Shown here: positions 23,061 through 33,599 of the stretch, in pieces
Numbering within the stretch: the stretch's first letter is position 1
How the letters are laid out: every line of letters begins with the position of its first letter
NCBI GenBank assembly: GCA_009760855.2
Contig: WPIO01000009.1
Span: 1,335,001 to 1,399,000, forward strand
Origin: Cristatella mucedo
Taxonomy: Eukaryota; Bryozoa; Phylactolaemata; Cristatellidae
Direction: 5' to 3'
Length of the DNA: 64,000 nucleotides
Made by a program: the position numbers and the translations under genes
The notes under the pieces: model-generated
Databases searched by the model: none
Told to the model about the DNA's origin: nothing
Seen by the model: only the letters and a program-made list of their open reading frames with translations

Positions 23061-24189
23061 TTTAAGACGTACTTGTGCTTAACCAAACTTAACACTCGTT
23101 TGAAAAAAGAGTTTTTTCTGTTAATCTATTGCATCTCGAGCACAAGCATTAAGTAATTCTGCCAGACTGACAAACGAACAGAAAGACTTTGCTTACTGTC
23201 GAGTACTGTACCAGGAATATTATCATATAAGAAGTAGCTTAAAAAGAAACGGTTCTTATTTAGACAATCAAAGGGTAATTCGAATGGATTAACTATAATT
23301 TATTGAGCTCTCCCTCACTGCGTTCATTGGTGAACATACTTCAGTTACCAACCGTCTTAAGCTCAGTTTGTTGCTATTCTCGTCCTTCAGAATCATGGCC
23401 ACTTTCCTGAAATTGGGCTAAGCGGTTTACGACGTCAAGCAAGAGAGTGTTGCTAATCTATTGTATTTTTTTATACCTCGCAGCTTGATTTTTAATATCA
23501 GATACGACGGCTTTGAACGGGAAAGCCTCGGGAGCTCGAGCTCACTGAAGATTACCTGAAAGGCTGCAATTCTACTTTATTAGAATTTTAGTTTCTTTTG
23601 AATTTGGTTATAGGTCATAGTTTAGTCGGGTGTTTTGACGCATACCCAATGAAACACTTTGAGTGCACAGCCTTCGTCTCTGTCAGTAGATCAATTGCAC
23701 TGCTGAAGACCAGGTCGTCGCACCTCAAACATTCCTTTAGACGTTCGTCACTACCTTTTGGCATTCCTCGTTTCTAACTTACAACTACCTAAAATTCAGC
23801 TTTGGATTGGGCGTCCCATCGCATAAACTAATATGACATTTACTGAGAAGACCGAATGGACGGTTTGCATCTTCAAAGTACAAGACCTAGACTGCTGATA
23901 CCTGGTCCTGTCCTGTGAACTTAAAATGCCCATGCTAGTATCAGCAGCAGAAGTTTCTATGTCGCATGGGTATCCAAATGCCTTCATCACCAGAAAAGAG
24001 AACCTTAACTGACGTAGTCACCATGTAGTCGCTTAATACATGGCATCAAGTAGTCAGCTAATGCTAGCCCACGTGTTATGTGAGCCATCTTAGTGCAGCA
24101 TGACGGGCTACGGGTCAGCCATTGAACCTGCCTGGAAATCTTAATTAGCAAACAAGGAGTTGGCTTCTCAGAAGCAGCGTACTTATATT
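23061..24189. other. Unassigned sequence
   Basis: No gene or shared repeat recognised. Confidence 0.4.
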
Positions 24190-24265
24190 GAGCAGGGTGG
24201 TTTTGTCTCGACTTCCTAGAGGATGTGATTCGGTCGCTAGTAAAGCCGTGGCTAACGAACTCTAC
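24190..24265. repeat. Short fragment of repeat C
   Basis: GTTTTGTCTCGACTTCCTAG, GATTCGGTCGCTAGTAAA matches 25110-25160 and 61915-61960, the same conserved block of repeat C. Flanks do not obviously match. Confidence 0.6.
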
Positions 24266-24440
24266 TTTGCAGCTACAGGTGATCGATTACTCAACTTACT
24301 TACCCTAGCCTTAACCGTCAGCTAGCCTCGTTGCCTGGCTATGCCTGATTATTGCTCTACAGCTTGACGAAGTTCTTTAAGCTGTCACTACTTAAAAAAA
24401 TGTGTTTAGCCTTTGTTTATCTATATATGTTTTTTTATCT

Positions 24441-24741
24441 ATGCACTTGATAAAGCGCCCTAAGAGAACTCTATCTCTTTCTAGGCGCATTACATTTGCT
24501 GCAAAGGGAAATGCAATTGAATGGTGACTAAATTCATGCTTGATAAACAACATGAATAACATGGTTAGGGGCGACATGCACAGGATCAGCATGCAAATGT
24601 GGTTAGTGGCAGCATGCACAGTGGCAGTACGCTTTAGCACATAAAGGAGGGGTCACATGGACCCGCTAAATCCTGTCTTAAATAGGCGTGTTCTTTTTAT
24701 ATGTGATTAAGTCAGGTGACTTTCTGACGCAAGTCGGGAGG
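24441..24741 (-). mobile_element. CR1/L2-like LINE, 3' fragment next to repeat C
   Basis: Terminal hairpin (GATAAAGCGCCCTAAGAG), 3' UTR and the antisense of the last ORF2 codons up to AAGTCGGGAGG. The left flank is a short T-rich run instead of a clear (AAT)n tail. It abuts repeat C at its 5' side. Confidence 0.82.
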
Positions 24742-24754
24742 CACCTTCACATGT

Positions 24755-25160
24755 TCTTGGTGCTGATGCTCCTACCTTCGGGTGACTTTTTAACCTGGAC
24801 GGCTAACTCATCCAAAGAGCTGCTTAAAGCTCTTCGGCTGCCCAATGGTGATGTAAAATGCGCACGTAATGCAGCCCTGGCAAACGCCTTTACTGCCAAG
24901 CAAGCAGGGTATATTTTATGTAATTACCAGGAGCCTTTCCTCTTACCACTGGACCTCAGTGCAAGTGATTTTGCTCCTGCTGACCCACACATTACCGGAG
25001 CCAGGTAGAAGTGAGTTAACTTGCTCCGGCTCAACCAGAGAGCTTATAGCGTAATTGCACTAGCATTCAATGATGTGATGGCTAAGCAGGCAATATGCCT
25101 GAATTGACCAGAAGTCTCATCTCGACTTCCTGATGTGACTGATTCGGTCGCTTGCAGTTT
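24755..25160. repeat. Long repeat C, copy 1, first block
   Basis: Aligns with 61560-61960: GGCAAACGCCTTTAC, CTTACCACTGGACCTCAGTG, CAAGTGATTTTGCTCCTGC, ACTTGCTCCGGCTCAACCAG and CTCGACTTCCTGATGTGACT. Open frames through it (24688-25008) are not conserved between the copies, so I do not call it coding. Confidence 0.75.
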
Positions 25161-26425
25161 ATACTTTCTAGTCACACTGAGCTTGATCTGTATGTATTAA
25201 AGTCAATCGAGAGGGTTATTCATGACGTTTTTTGGGTCAGGTTAAGAGACTACTAAGTGGTAGGCAATTAGTTTTTCAGACTTGGCTAGTTAGCACACAC
25301 ATTTATTCAACAGACGGCAAGAGTGCAAGTGCGTCCAAAGAAGCAGGATGCTGAATCACAATTCCTAGTCCTGCAGACCAGGAGATGGTGTTTTTTCTGC
25401 TTAACTCTGAGCTTAGCACTAGTAGCTAAACAATAATAAGAGGATACCATTCGGCCGACACCGGAAGCTTAGATATCTGCCCATGCTGCTGAGGAAACCT
25501 CGAATCAGCGCCTTCATCGTGTAAGCCAACCACTAAAGCTAGATGGGTACTGGCAGATGAACGTGGTAATCATCGTCGCACAAATGAAAAGAACTCATTC
25601 CATCAAGTCAATCATACCAACGTGTTTTGAGCGGTCATGCCACGATCTTGATGGTATTCTTGTTTTAAAATCTTTGAGGTTGATTTTGAATTAGGTATGT
25701 AATGTCAATAAACTAAGGGCTTCTTAACTGCTTAGGCGCTATTCGCTTTTATAATCGTAATACCTTGATGGCTGCATTTACGCATTGTGCGGTCTCTGCT
25801 GTGCCGTGCTGGATAATCGTCCATAGCCCCTCATCTGTTTTGTTGGTTAGGGAAGTTGTGTAATAGGTGCTTACGTGTCTCTATCTTAGGGGTTAGATTG
25901 TTGTGGCTCGATGCCCTCATTAACAGACGTTTGGAACTAAGGTTTGGCTTACGGTTCGGTTGCACATTATATTGTAGCGTTTGCCTCCGGAGCCACTCTA
26001 TGCATTTCATTTGAATACATGGCAGTTCTGCGATTGTCGCGATAATTCTATTAGTGCTTCTGCAAGCCTGGCTATTGAGCCAGCCGTATTCAATTTACAT
26101 CTTGCAAGGCCTTACTTGTGTTTACATTAGCTCTGTATTCCTCGTTTACGTGTTGCGTTGTGGCATGTGCAAGACTGATTTTGACAGACCAACTAGTCCA
26201 GTCTCAATATTAGGCCCACCATTAAATCGTGTTTCCCTTTGCAGCAAATGTAAAGCGCCTAGCTAGAGATTGATTTCTCTGATGGCGCTTTATCAAGTGC
26301 ATTATTAATAATATTATAATTCAAGCCACTTTTATCCGTTACCAGTGAAGTCAGGTGTGAAGTCAGGTGTGAGGCTCGCTTACATTGTTCGATAATGGAT
26401 GAATAAGGTTTTAGTGCATCGAGTT
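25161..26425. other. Sequence present in repeat C copy 1 but absent from copy 2
   Basis: In copy 2 the conserved blocks on either side are almost adjacent (61960 to 61975). The extra DNA here is mostly unassigned and includes the LINE fragment at 26219-26321. It is either an insertion in this copy or a deletion in the other. Confidence 0.55.
26219..26321 (+). mobile_element. CR1/L2-like LINE, 100-bp 3' terminal fragment
   Basis: Last bases of the 3' UTR (TTTCCCTTTGCAGCAAATG), the hairpin AAAGCGCC ... GGCGCTTT with an intact outer stem, TATCAAGTGCATT and an ATTAATAATATTATAAT tail. Confidence 0.85.
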
Positions 26426-28638
26426 ACTAGGTTAGCTAATGAATTGAATCGACTGCTAGCTGAGTTGAGATGTGCTGAGCATTTTATGTTTTTCTTCGCA
26501 CCCTGGGGTGAGGGGAGCATGATAGTAGGTTTAGTGTGGGTTACGGATAAAATTACAATCCTAAACACAAAGTGATTGACTGCAGGATAAATAAACTAAT
26601 TACCCTTCCTGGGCTGAGATGCACCAATATTAGCTATCTCCTCCTTGGTCCCTAGTTGCGATTCGAGTGAGAGTGCAATGCAACAAACTGAATACAGTAT
26701 GACTGTTAAAGCAAAAGCAATTTATTGCTGTAGAAATAAGCTAATTTGCTGGCCTGCCACTATCATTTGAAATCCACAGAGCCCTAATTAAATATTTTTT
26801 TCAATAGGCCGAGGGCTTAATACGTGAAACTGATGCATTGTCTCATTCATTTGAGTATGCTAGCCTTGTAAATTGTATTGATAAAGCTAATTGCTCAATC
26901 AGGATCTTCAAATTGGATGCTAGTTGTTAGTGCTTTAAATGACGTTGTTCTTAAAGATGAGAGCATTTGCATCTCATGTTTTCCCAGTGACAGGATTTGA
27001 CTGACAGTTTGCAACAGTCGGATGTGGCTTTATGTGACCATGAGCTCTGTGCCATCTTGGCAATGATGTAGAATAGGTGAACTGTAAGCCATAACATCAA
27101 TATTGGGTAAGGAAGATACTGATCTATGTGACCCTGTGTACATCAGTGATATTCTAAATTCTTAAAACTGCGGTAAGCATGTAGTTCACCTGAGATTATT
27201 TTAAAGATTTTAAAGAACAATAAACGACATTAGGCTATGACAAATCGAACATGCTGTATACAATTGGGTGAGATAGTCAAGAATACCAGTGACCTTCAAA
27301 ATAGCTTCATTAATACGATTGTGAAGGGCTTCTGCTGACTATAAATGAAGATATAAGAGACCAGCATCAGGCACATTTCCCAAGAAATACTTTCTATGTT
27401 AAGTTGGTTGAAAATATTGGATCTTTTACGGAAAACCGTACACGTGCATTACTGATTGCATTAAGACTTAGCTAGCTGTCTCAGACTTTAAAAAGAAGAG
27501 AGGGCAAGTCTGAAATTATTTTTTATCATATTTTTAATTCATATATCGCGAAAAATCATTTTCACGATAACATTAACAAACACAGATGCAGATTTGGTTT
27601 GGAATATAGTTTGCATGAACGAAATTCAACGCATCCTCATTTCTAAACTGGCAATGTAATGAATATAAGATTTATATGGTAAACCTACATCTCAACCAAT
27701 GGTGTAGCTGATTAGTATATCCATAACAATATCTCAATGCTGAACTTTCGGTTGAATAATCCTGCTTGACCTGGCTTGAAACTACTCATTCTCCTTGTAT
27801 GCTTTAATCAGGTTGTTTGGAACCTAATGAATCTTCACGATGGCGAACGTCCAGGCTATTAGGCTTTATAGCATAGTCATTGTAGCACGAGGTTTCGTAG
27901 TAAATTAGTATAATTTGAGATTCACTGTAGCGATATTTATAAGCAGCGTAATAAGGTGCCAGTTTTCTTTTCGAACTCCAAATTAGGAAGAAATGCCTTA
28001 CATAGTTGTTTTTCTCAGGTGGCATATAAGGATCGAGTTCAATGGGAATTGTGAAGCTGCACCGGTAGCAGCGTACAACCATTTGCTTTAATATTGTCTA
28101 AAAAACTAGACAATTGAATATTAGCTAAATAATAGCCGTAAGGTATAGGCATATATGCATTCTTTTACTGATACTCTAATACCCTAATAGGTTTATTAAT
28201 GACGAATAGACCAACGAAAAAATCACGTAATGAAAACGGTTCTCTCACTAGAGATATAGTAACATGGAACGAGGCATGCAGAGCTAGTTAAAACACTGAG
28301 AAACAGAAAAGTAGAATAACGAGGTTTAATGCATTTTAAGGTGCTTGTGTTTGACCACAGAGCTCTTGGCCTGGAGCTTATCACGAGTGTGAAGTGCCTG
28401 GATAGTGAATTGGTTTTTTTGTAGCCCTTTGCAAACATATTCACTATCTTGCATGAAAGATGCAAGTGAAAAGAGAGCTTGGGCATATATAAACAGTTAA
28501 ATGGTAAAACTATTAAACTCGCATAGGGTTAAGACATAAAGAAAAATGAAGAAAGATAAAGTTTAGACACAGTAAGGTATGGTATATGGTAGGGTATAAG
28601 CATGATGCCTCATGGGCTGTAAGCAATGATCGTGAATG
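26426..28638. repeat. Long repeat C, copy 1, second block
   Basis: Very good match at 26448-26520 to 61975-62050 (GACTGCTAGCTGAG, TGAGCATTTTATGTTTTTCT, GAGGGGAGCATG) and on to about 26720. Alignment is weak or lost between about 26800 and 28200. It returns at 28255-28400 (GGAACGAGGCATGCAGA, TTTTAAGGTGCT) against 62655-62790. No conserved open frame. Confidence 0.6.
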
Positions 28639-28639
28639 G

Positions 28640-29035
28640 AGAAGAGGCTTATTTAATACATTCCCTTCTTAATTAGGTAGCCAAAAAGTCGAGCCGGGCG
28701 AATTATTTTTAAACTCAGTGAATATGTTGTACAACATCCTAATCCATCAACCATAAAGCAGGCAGCACGAAGCGCAAAACCAAGTTGAAATGCTAATCGA
28801 CATTCCGTCCATAAAGTCCAGCAAACAGCAACGCCAGCAGCAAATATGCTATACGTAAAATCAATCCAAGCTGATTTAACAGCCTCTTTTTGTATAGCGA
28901 CAGAAGAAGCCTTTACGGCTATCACCACTGCTTGCAGTGGCGATAAATGATCGCCCACCGCAGGAATCGAACCCGCGACCTCGGGACCGAGGTCGTGAAA
29001 GCAACCGCCTTACCTAGTGTGCCATCACGGCTCAC
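28640..29035 (-). mobile_element. tRNA-derived SINE-like unit
   Basis: On the minus strand 29035-28952 forms a tRNA-like head. It has an A box TGGCACACTAGG (29013-29024), a B box GGTTCGATTCC (28963-28973, perfect), a T-stem GCGGG/CCTGC and a GGTTG/CGACC anticodon stem. A self-complementary CTCGG/CCGAG variable arm is like class II (Ser/Leu-type) tRNAs. The acceptor stem pairs poorly and no CCA follows, so this is a derived head and not a functional tRNA. The following 310 bp (28951-28640) is taken as a possible SINE body, and carries an unexpected 101-codon open frame. No polyA tail is visible. It sits between repeat-C blocks. Confidence 0.6.
28952..29035 (-). tRNA. tRNA-like head (pseudo-tRNA) with Pol III A and B boxes
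   Basis: Both internal promoter boxes and the T-arm, variable arm and anticodon stem can be drawn, but the acceptor ends (GTGAGCC against GGTGGGC) form only about four of seven pairs, one of them a wobble. I regard it as a tRNA pseudogene or SINE head. The anticodon cannot be assigned safely because the loop appears to be six bases. Confidence 0.5.
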
Positions 29036-29149
29036 CGCTATTAGCACATGGCGATTGTAAAAAAAGACCATATTGCCTGTTCAACTCGTGCTACTGCAAC
29101 AATTTGTGTGCTTTTCATCTATAGTAGTGGCTGAATGCTCGATATTGCA

Positions 29150-29760
29150 CACTGTTATATATTGTGAGTCCTAAATCATTAGTGGTGCGCACCATTGTAG
29201 CTAAAAAGAGTTTTCGAGAGATCATTAAGTTGGGCTGGATAGCTAGCCAGACTAGGGCTAATTACGATTAGTACATCAGTCATCATACTCGGACTAACAA
29301 GTTACCACCAGTCATTACATCTTATGCTTAAGCTCGAGAGTACCTGATGTCGTCCACTGCCTACTACATATCCGGTAGCAATGTCATTCAGCAGGCCTAC
29401 GTCAGCAGAGCCGACAGTGTTAGGGTTTACTGGAAAAGGTGCTGTAGATGTCAGCACAAACATCTGCGTTTGGCTGGTAGCTTTTGGGTGTGATCTGAAG
29501 CTGCATCACAACATAACAGGTGTTGGCTACACTTTGTACGAGATAGGGCTTCTACTTGCTCGTCCATGGTTCTGGTTTCGAGGAATGCAGCAATTCGAGA
29601 CGGGAGCTGCTGCGGTAGAAAACACTCGGTGGATAACAGGGACAGAAGTTTGACAAATGTCAATAAAGCAGATTTACAGATTTCGCTGGATTTTTTAAAT
29701 AGAGCACTTGCTGCAAGCACACTATTCAACTGTTCACTAACCAAAGAAATGGTTTAACAG
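29150..29760. repeat. Long repeat C, copy 1, third block
   Basis: Aligns with 63340-63780: TATTGTGAGT, GGATAGCTAGCCAGACTAGGG, CACCTGATG.CCTCC type block (29340-29365), TGTCATTCAGCAGGCCTACGTCAGCAGAGCC and TGGCTGGTAGC..TTGG. Short frames on both strands differ in phase between copies, so it is not coding. Confidence 0.75.
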
Positions 29761-30164
29761 CTAGACATAATAATTTCATCCGCAAACAGGATATTTACTT
29801 TGGTTTCTGGAATGGAAGTAGTACATTCTGGAACATAATTAGCTGATCTGACTGTCTCTGCAGAGGAATTACATGCAGATGGGTTGCAATTAACGTGCAG
29901 TCGTAGAGTTTATGGGAAATCATTACACCAATCAAAGCCCGAGCTATGGGCAGTCTATGGGATGGTAACGTACCGCAACACAGCACGACATTTGCCCGAA
30001 AAAGTGAACAAATGAAGCTCGCAGTTCCTGTCTCAAAGAGGCCAATCGCTAGGCTATAGCTATGCCGCACTTGCACATGCTTCAGAAGGCCTAAGATTCT
30101 TTTATTGAGTGGGGAATTCTTGACCTACATTTCATCTATGGTATACTTTCTAAATGCTTATGCT

Positions 30165-30618
30165 TCTTTAGCAATTTGTAAGCTACCTACCTGAGCTGCT
30201 GCATCAGTTTCAGCCTGTTCGCGCCCTCAGGTCCTGTGTGGACAATAAACTAGCTGTCCCATTCCTCCGCTTAAAGACAGTCGGTGACAGAAGCTTTAGC
30301 TCTGCAGGTCCTAGACTTTGGAATTCGCTTCCACAATTCTTACGCAACGACATCTACTCTCCAACTGCTGACTACGGCACATCTTTTTCAGAGGTCCTGA
30401 ACTGCTACTTCTATGCTACTCACTACCTCAACTGCTCTCCTGACTCTGCTATGCTTCCTACTTTCTCTTTGTTGCGTGAGATGAAGTCTGTTGGCTACCG
30501 AATGCGTACCGAAAGCCACTTAGGCTGTGAGTGCGCAATACAAAACTCTCCTGCGTAACACCCACATGGTCTTTATGACTTTGTGGAGTTACTGACGGAG
30601 ATACATTACATTACATAG
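30165..30618 (+). mobile_element. Second LINE type, C-terminal ORF2 end with (ATTAC)n tail
   Basis: The plus strand reads LHQFQPVRALRSCVDNKLAV, FLRLKTVGDRSFSSAGPRLW and NSLPQFLRNDI. This is the C-terminal pattern of CR1/L2-group ORF2 proteins (a surviving 'LKT.G.rsFs.agP.lWNsLP' block) but clearly different from the main family here. After the coding end at about 30555 comes a short 3' UTR and ATACATTACATTACATAG. That is a pentanucleotide tail instead of (ATT)n, and there is no main-family hairpin. 5'-truncated. Confidence 0.8.
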
Positions 30619-30872
30619 TAGGAGTGAGGCACACCACTTTCGGGATTGAACCACTGAATATAGTTATCTGTGATATTGAAGAATGATTATTTTCATTCTG
30701 AAATGCAGCCCTCATATCAATAAGCGTAATAACATAAACAAATCTAGACCGGAATAGATTTGAAGAAACCACTTTTGCGTCAGGTAGACTAGAGTATCTC
30801 GTTAAGCGAAAGTGAAGTCACTTAACCATTAAAAAACCCTCAGGAGCGAGCGCTCAAGCGAATGCGAGCTGA

Positions 30873-31133
30873 AGAGAAGGTAGCCAGTTCATCAACAAGC
30901 ACTTCATGATTCCAGCATCATGTGAGATTGAGAGACTTTTCTCCATGGCAAAGCGAGTGTTCTGTCGTCAACGTAGTAGTTTGCAACCTAAAACCTGGGA
31001 GTCTCTGCTTTTTCTGAATCAAAACAAGCTACTGTCGAATGTGGCTCTGGTTGCCTTGAAAGTGAAGGAAAATTACTCAGAGCCGGCAGATGATAATGAA
31101 GATAATGAAGAAGACTATAAATATAATTGGTGA
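30873..31133 (+). pseudogene. hAT-family transposase C-terminal (dimerisation) remnant
   Basis: From 30873 (after a stop) the plus frame reads SQFINKHFMIPASCEIERLFSMAKRVF, split here as SQFINKHF, then MIPASCEIERLFSMAKRVF, then CRQRSSLQPKTWESLLFLNQN. The IPA.S..ER.FS..........R..L.P...E.L.FL.qN pattern is the hallmark of the hAT C-terminal dimerisation region. It ends with an acidic tail (PADDNEDNEEDYKYNW) and a stop at 31133. The catalytic core, zinc finger and upstream frame are absent, so this is a decayed fragment. Terminal inverted repeats were not found. Confidence 0.85.
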
Positions 31134-31269
31134 AATAACAGACTATAAATCTCAATTTGAGATGTATAAGATGCGCAATATATTGAATTACTGGCAGATA
31201 ATATAACAATATACTCAATTTTTGGAATTGAACACTGCAATGTATTTTTTTGAACATATTAGAATATTG

Positions 31270-31892
31270 AATAGAAGAGCAACACTATTTTGAGCAGCCT
31301 TGGGTTGAAGTGTCATAGGAGGCCAGTGGTCGGCCACCACAGGCGGCAACGTAGTGGCCATGCAGCACCTATGTTGGAGCATGCATCTCCAACCAGCACA
31401 TAGTAGCAGCGTAGTCGGGCCGAACAGCGCCTGGTCGGCGAAGCAGTGAGACACAGTCGACAGTACATATGTAAAGGGGAGCGTCGCCGACGAGCGTTGA
31501 GTGGCGGCGCAGGAGTGAAGAGCATACCAGTTGGTCGTGGTTGGTTTAGTCACCGAGTTTTCCAGTTGAATCGTTGGTGGTCGGTTTCTGAGTTGCGTAT
31601 TTGCGTCCAGTTGTTTACGGTCGAGCAACGTTGTGCGTTTAAACCAATCGTTAGAGGCACCAGTTTGTAGGTGCTCGAGCTCATGATTTCGGCTTGACGA
31701 AGACAAAAGCTCTCCCCCACACACGCTCTTATCGTACTAACGACGACAGCTGTACTGTGTCACACCCTGGAAAATGCAAAAGAGTGAGCGTACATGCGGA
31801 TGTAGAAGCCGTCGTGTTGCAGCTACGGAGAGCCAGCACAGACGATAGAAAAGAGACTGAGAGGAAGATAGAGGAAAAAGCGTCAACATAGC
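31270..31892. other. GC-richer block next to an LTR; possible LTR-element internal remnant
   Basis: Base composition rises sharply over about 620 bp and overlapping frames open on both strands (31215-31724 minus, 169 codons). That is expected for GC-rich DNA and no domain is recognisable. A purine-rich run (AGGAAGATAGAGGAAAAAG, about 31861-31880) lies just before the LTR-like sequence, where a polypurine tract would sit, so this could be the 3' internal end of an LTR element. Weak. Confidence 0.35.
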
Positions 31893-32002
31893 GTAGTTCG
31901 TATCACGTGTGTGTGTATGTATTGTATGCCTGCTCATCTGATGAGCCTGTAATGTGGTGTGAACACAGGCCAGTAACCCACTGGTGGCCAGATGTTGGAT
32001 TT
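31893..32002 (+). mobile_element. LTR (family B) fragment, left part, split by a LINE
   Basis: TAGTTCG...ATGCCTGCTC...GATGAGCC, GTAATGTGG..TG.ACACAGGCC, CACTGGTGGCCAGAT and TTGGATTT align with the LTRs at 49977-50322 and 51808-52145. An internal piece (about 60 bp) is missing after GAGCC. The sequence resumes at 32408. Confidence 0.75.
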
Positions 32003-32407
32003 CAGTCTAGAAATACCTCGTACAAACCTTAAATCCTTTGGAGACCGTGCATTTAGTTCATATGCTCCCGAAGCCTGGATCTCCCTCCCGACCTGCGTCA
32101 GGACATCCCCTGACCTGACCACATTTGAAAGGAACCTAAAAACACACCTATTTAGGACAGCATTTAGTGGGTCCCTGTGATTCGTCCTCTATGTGCTTAT
32201 GCGTGCTGACACTGTGCATGCTGCCACTAACCACATTTGCATGCTGACCCTGTGCATGTCACCCCTAACCATATTATTCATTTCGTTTGTTTTTCAAGCA
32301 TGATTTTACTTACCATTCAATTGCGTTTCACTTTGCATCAAATGTAAAGCGCCTAGAGAGAGATTGGGTTCTCTGAGGGCGCTTTATCAAGTGAATTATT
32401 ATTATTT
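32003..32407 (+). mobile_element. CR1/L2-like LINE, 5'-truncated, nested in an LTR
   Basis: Begins CAGTCTAGAAATACCTCG and encodes LEIPRTNLKSFGDRAFSSYA, PEAWISLPTCVRTSPDL and TTFERNLKTHLFRTAFSGSL. It then has a full 3' UTR and a perfect outer hairpin (AAAGCGCC / GGCGCTTT) with an ATTATTATTATT tail. It is among the least decayed copies. The LTR resumes at ACCATCTGGGTCGGCC as in the uninterrupted LTRs. Confidence 0.92.
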
Positions 32408-32633
32408 ACCATCTGGGTCGGCCGGTGCACCTCTGTGGTCTACCTGTGATGTGGTATGGACACAGGCCGGTAACCTGCTGGTAGGGAGATGGGGACTGGA
32501 GAGTGGAGGAGTGGGGGAGTCGAGTGAGAGCAGGGGCCGAGGGGAGCCGTGCGCTCTTCGGCTCCGTGCGTCGGGAATAAGCTGTCGGCGTTGAGCATCG
32601 GCTGGCTCTCTGCTATGCCCACAAACGACGCAC
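32408..32633 (+). mobile_element. LTR (family B) fragment, right part
   Basis: CATCTGGGTCGGCCGGTGCAC, GTGGGGGAGTCGAGTGAGAG, CTTCGGCTCCGTG, then GGAATAAGCTGTCGGCGTTG (AATAA-type signal slightly altered) and CGGCTGGCTCTCTGC, ending CA. A second, partial LTR-start block (CCTGTGATGTGGTATGGACA) recurs at 32446, so the left half of the LTR appears twice; a local duplication or a neighbouring LTR piece. Confidence 0.75.
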
Positions 32634-33599
32634 AGGCCGATGAACACGCAGAAAAGTCATTGCTGCCGGACTAGTAGTTCACGCGATCACAGGGGACCTG
32701 TTGCAATTAAATCAAGCTTAGGCAACAGATAGATTCTAAATGCAGCTCCTAATGAGGCGGTACTCATCCCGTGAGTCGGTGGAGTGGAGTGATTCCAGCT
32801 GGGGCGGCACTGCATTGTGGGAGTGGTCACGCCCACAACCGGTCATTTTTAAACCATACGGATCTATCTCATGGAACCTATTGAATTAGAACTGTCTGTG
32901 CAGAACTTAATTTTAATCTTAGGCTTTTAAAGAATGCAAATGTTAATTCTGAAACTGTGATTATTAAAACTATTCTACACGTTTCCTTTGGTACTGTTTA
33001 ACAGCAGGTCAAAAATAATCCATTAAAGCAAGTTCAACTTAAAACTTATAAGCTTCAGCTGCATCTTTTTCAGGAGATAACTAGTGTGATCGTAATTTCT
33101 CCCAAATGTACACACTAGAAGCGAATACCAAATTGCTAATTCTCCAGTAACTATTAATCAATCTCACTATGTCAGGCTGAGACGGACAATCAGAGTAGCG
33201 TTTGACCAGCTTTCAGTGTCAATGGCATGGTGCATATTGCTTAAACCACCATACGGCATAGGCGCGTATCGACAGCTACTATTTTATAAAAAGATTGATG
33301 TAAAGCACCTTCATAGCTAAATTTTAAGCCGTTTGACAGATCGGAGGTTTCGATACAGTTCTTACCTTCCTCGGGTTATTTACGTGATCCTCAAAGTGAT
33401 CGGCTAATCGAACTAAGGGTGAAAATTGTATCAAAACACTAACTAGGAGAATAGTGCGTTGGAGCTTATGGGGTAGGACTGCAGTCTCAAAGCTGAATTA
33501 CCTGGGTGCCGTGCAAATTTCTAGCGCTGTCAATCACCAAACTTTCATGGGACGGCAGAGAATATAGGTATCGTGACGGCATTGTGGATTATGAGTAAA
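32634..33599. other. Unassigned sequence
   Basis: No gene or repeat family recognised. Confidence 0.4.

Noticed and set aside
24688-25008. 106-codon plus frame at the start of repeat C
   Set aside because: The homologous stretch near 61600-61900 has stops and shifts, so the frame is not conserved. It also begins inside the LINE fragment.
31215-31724. 169-codon minus-strand frame
   Set aside because: Lies in GC-rich DNA where stops are rare. Several frames are open at once and no domain is visible.
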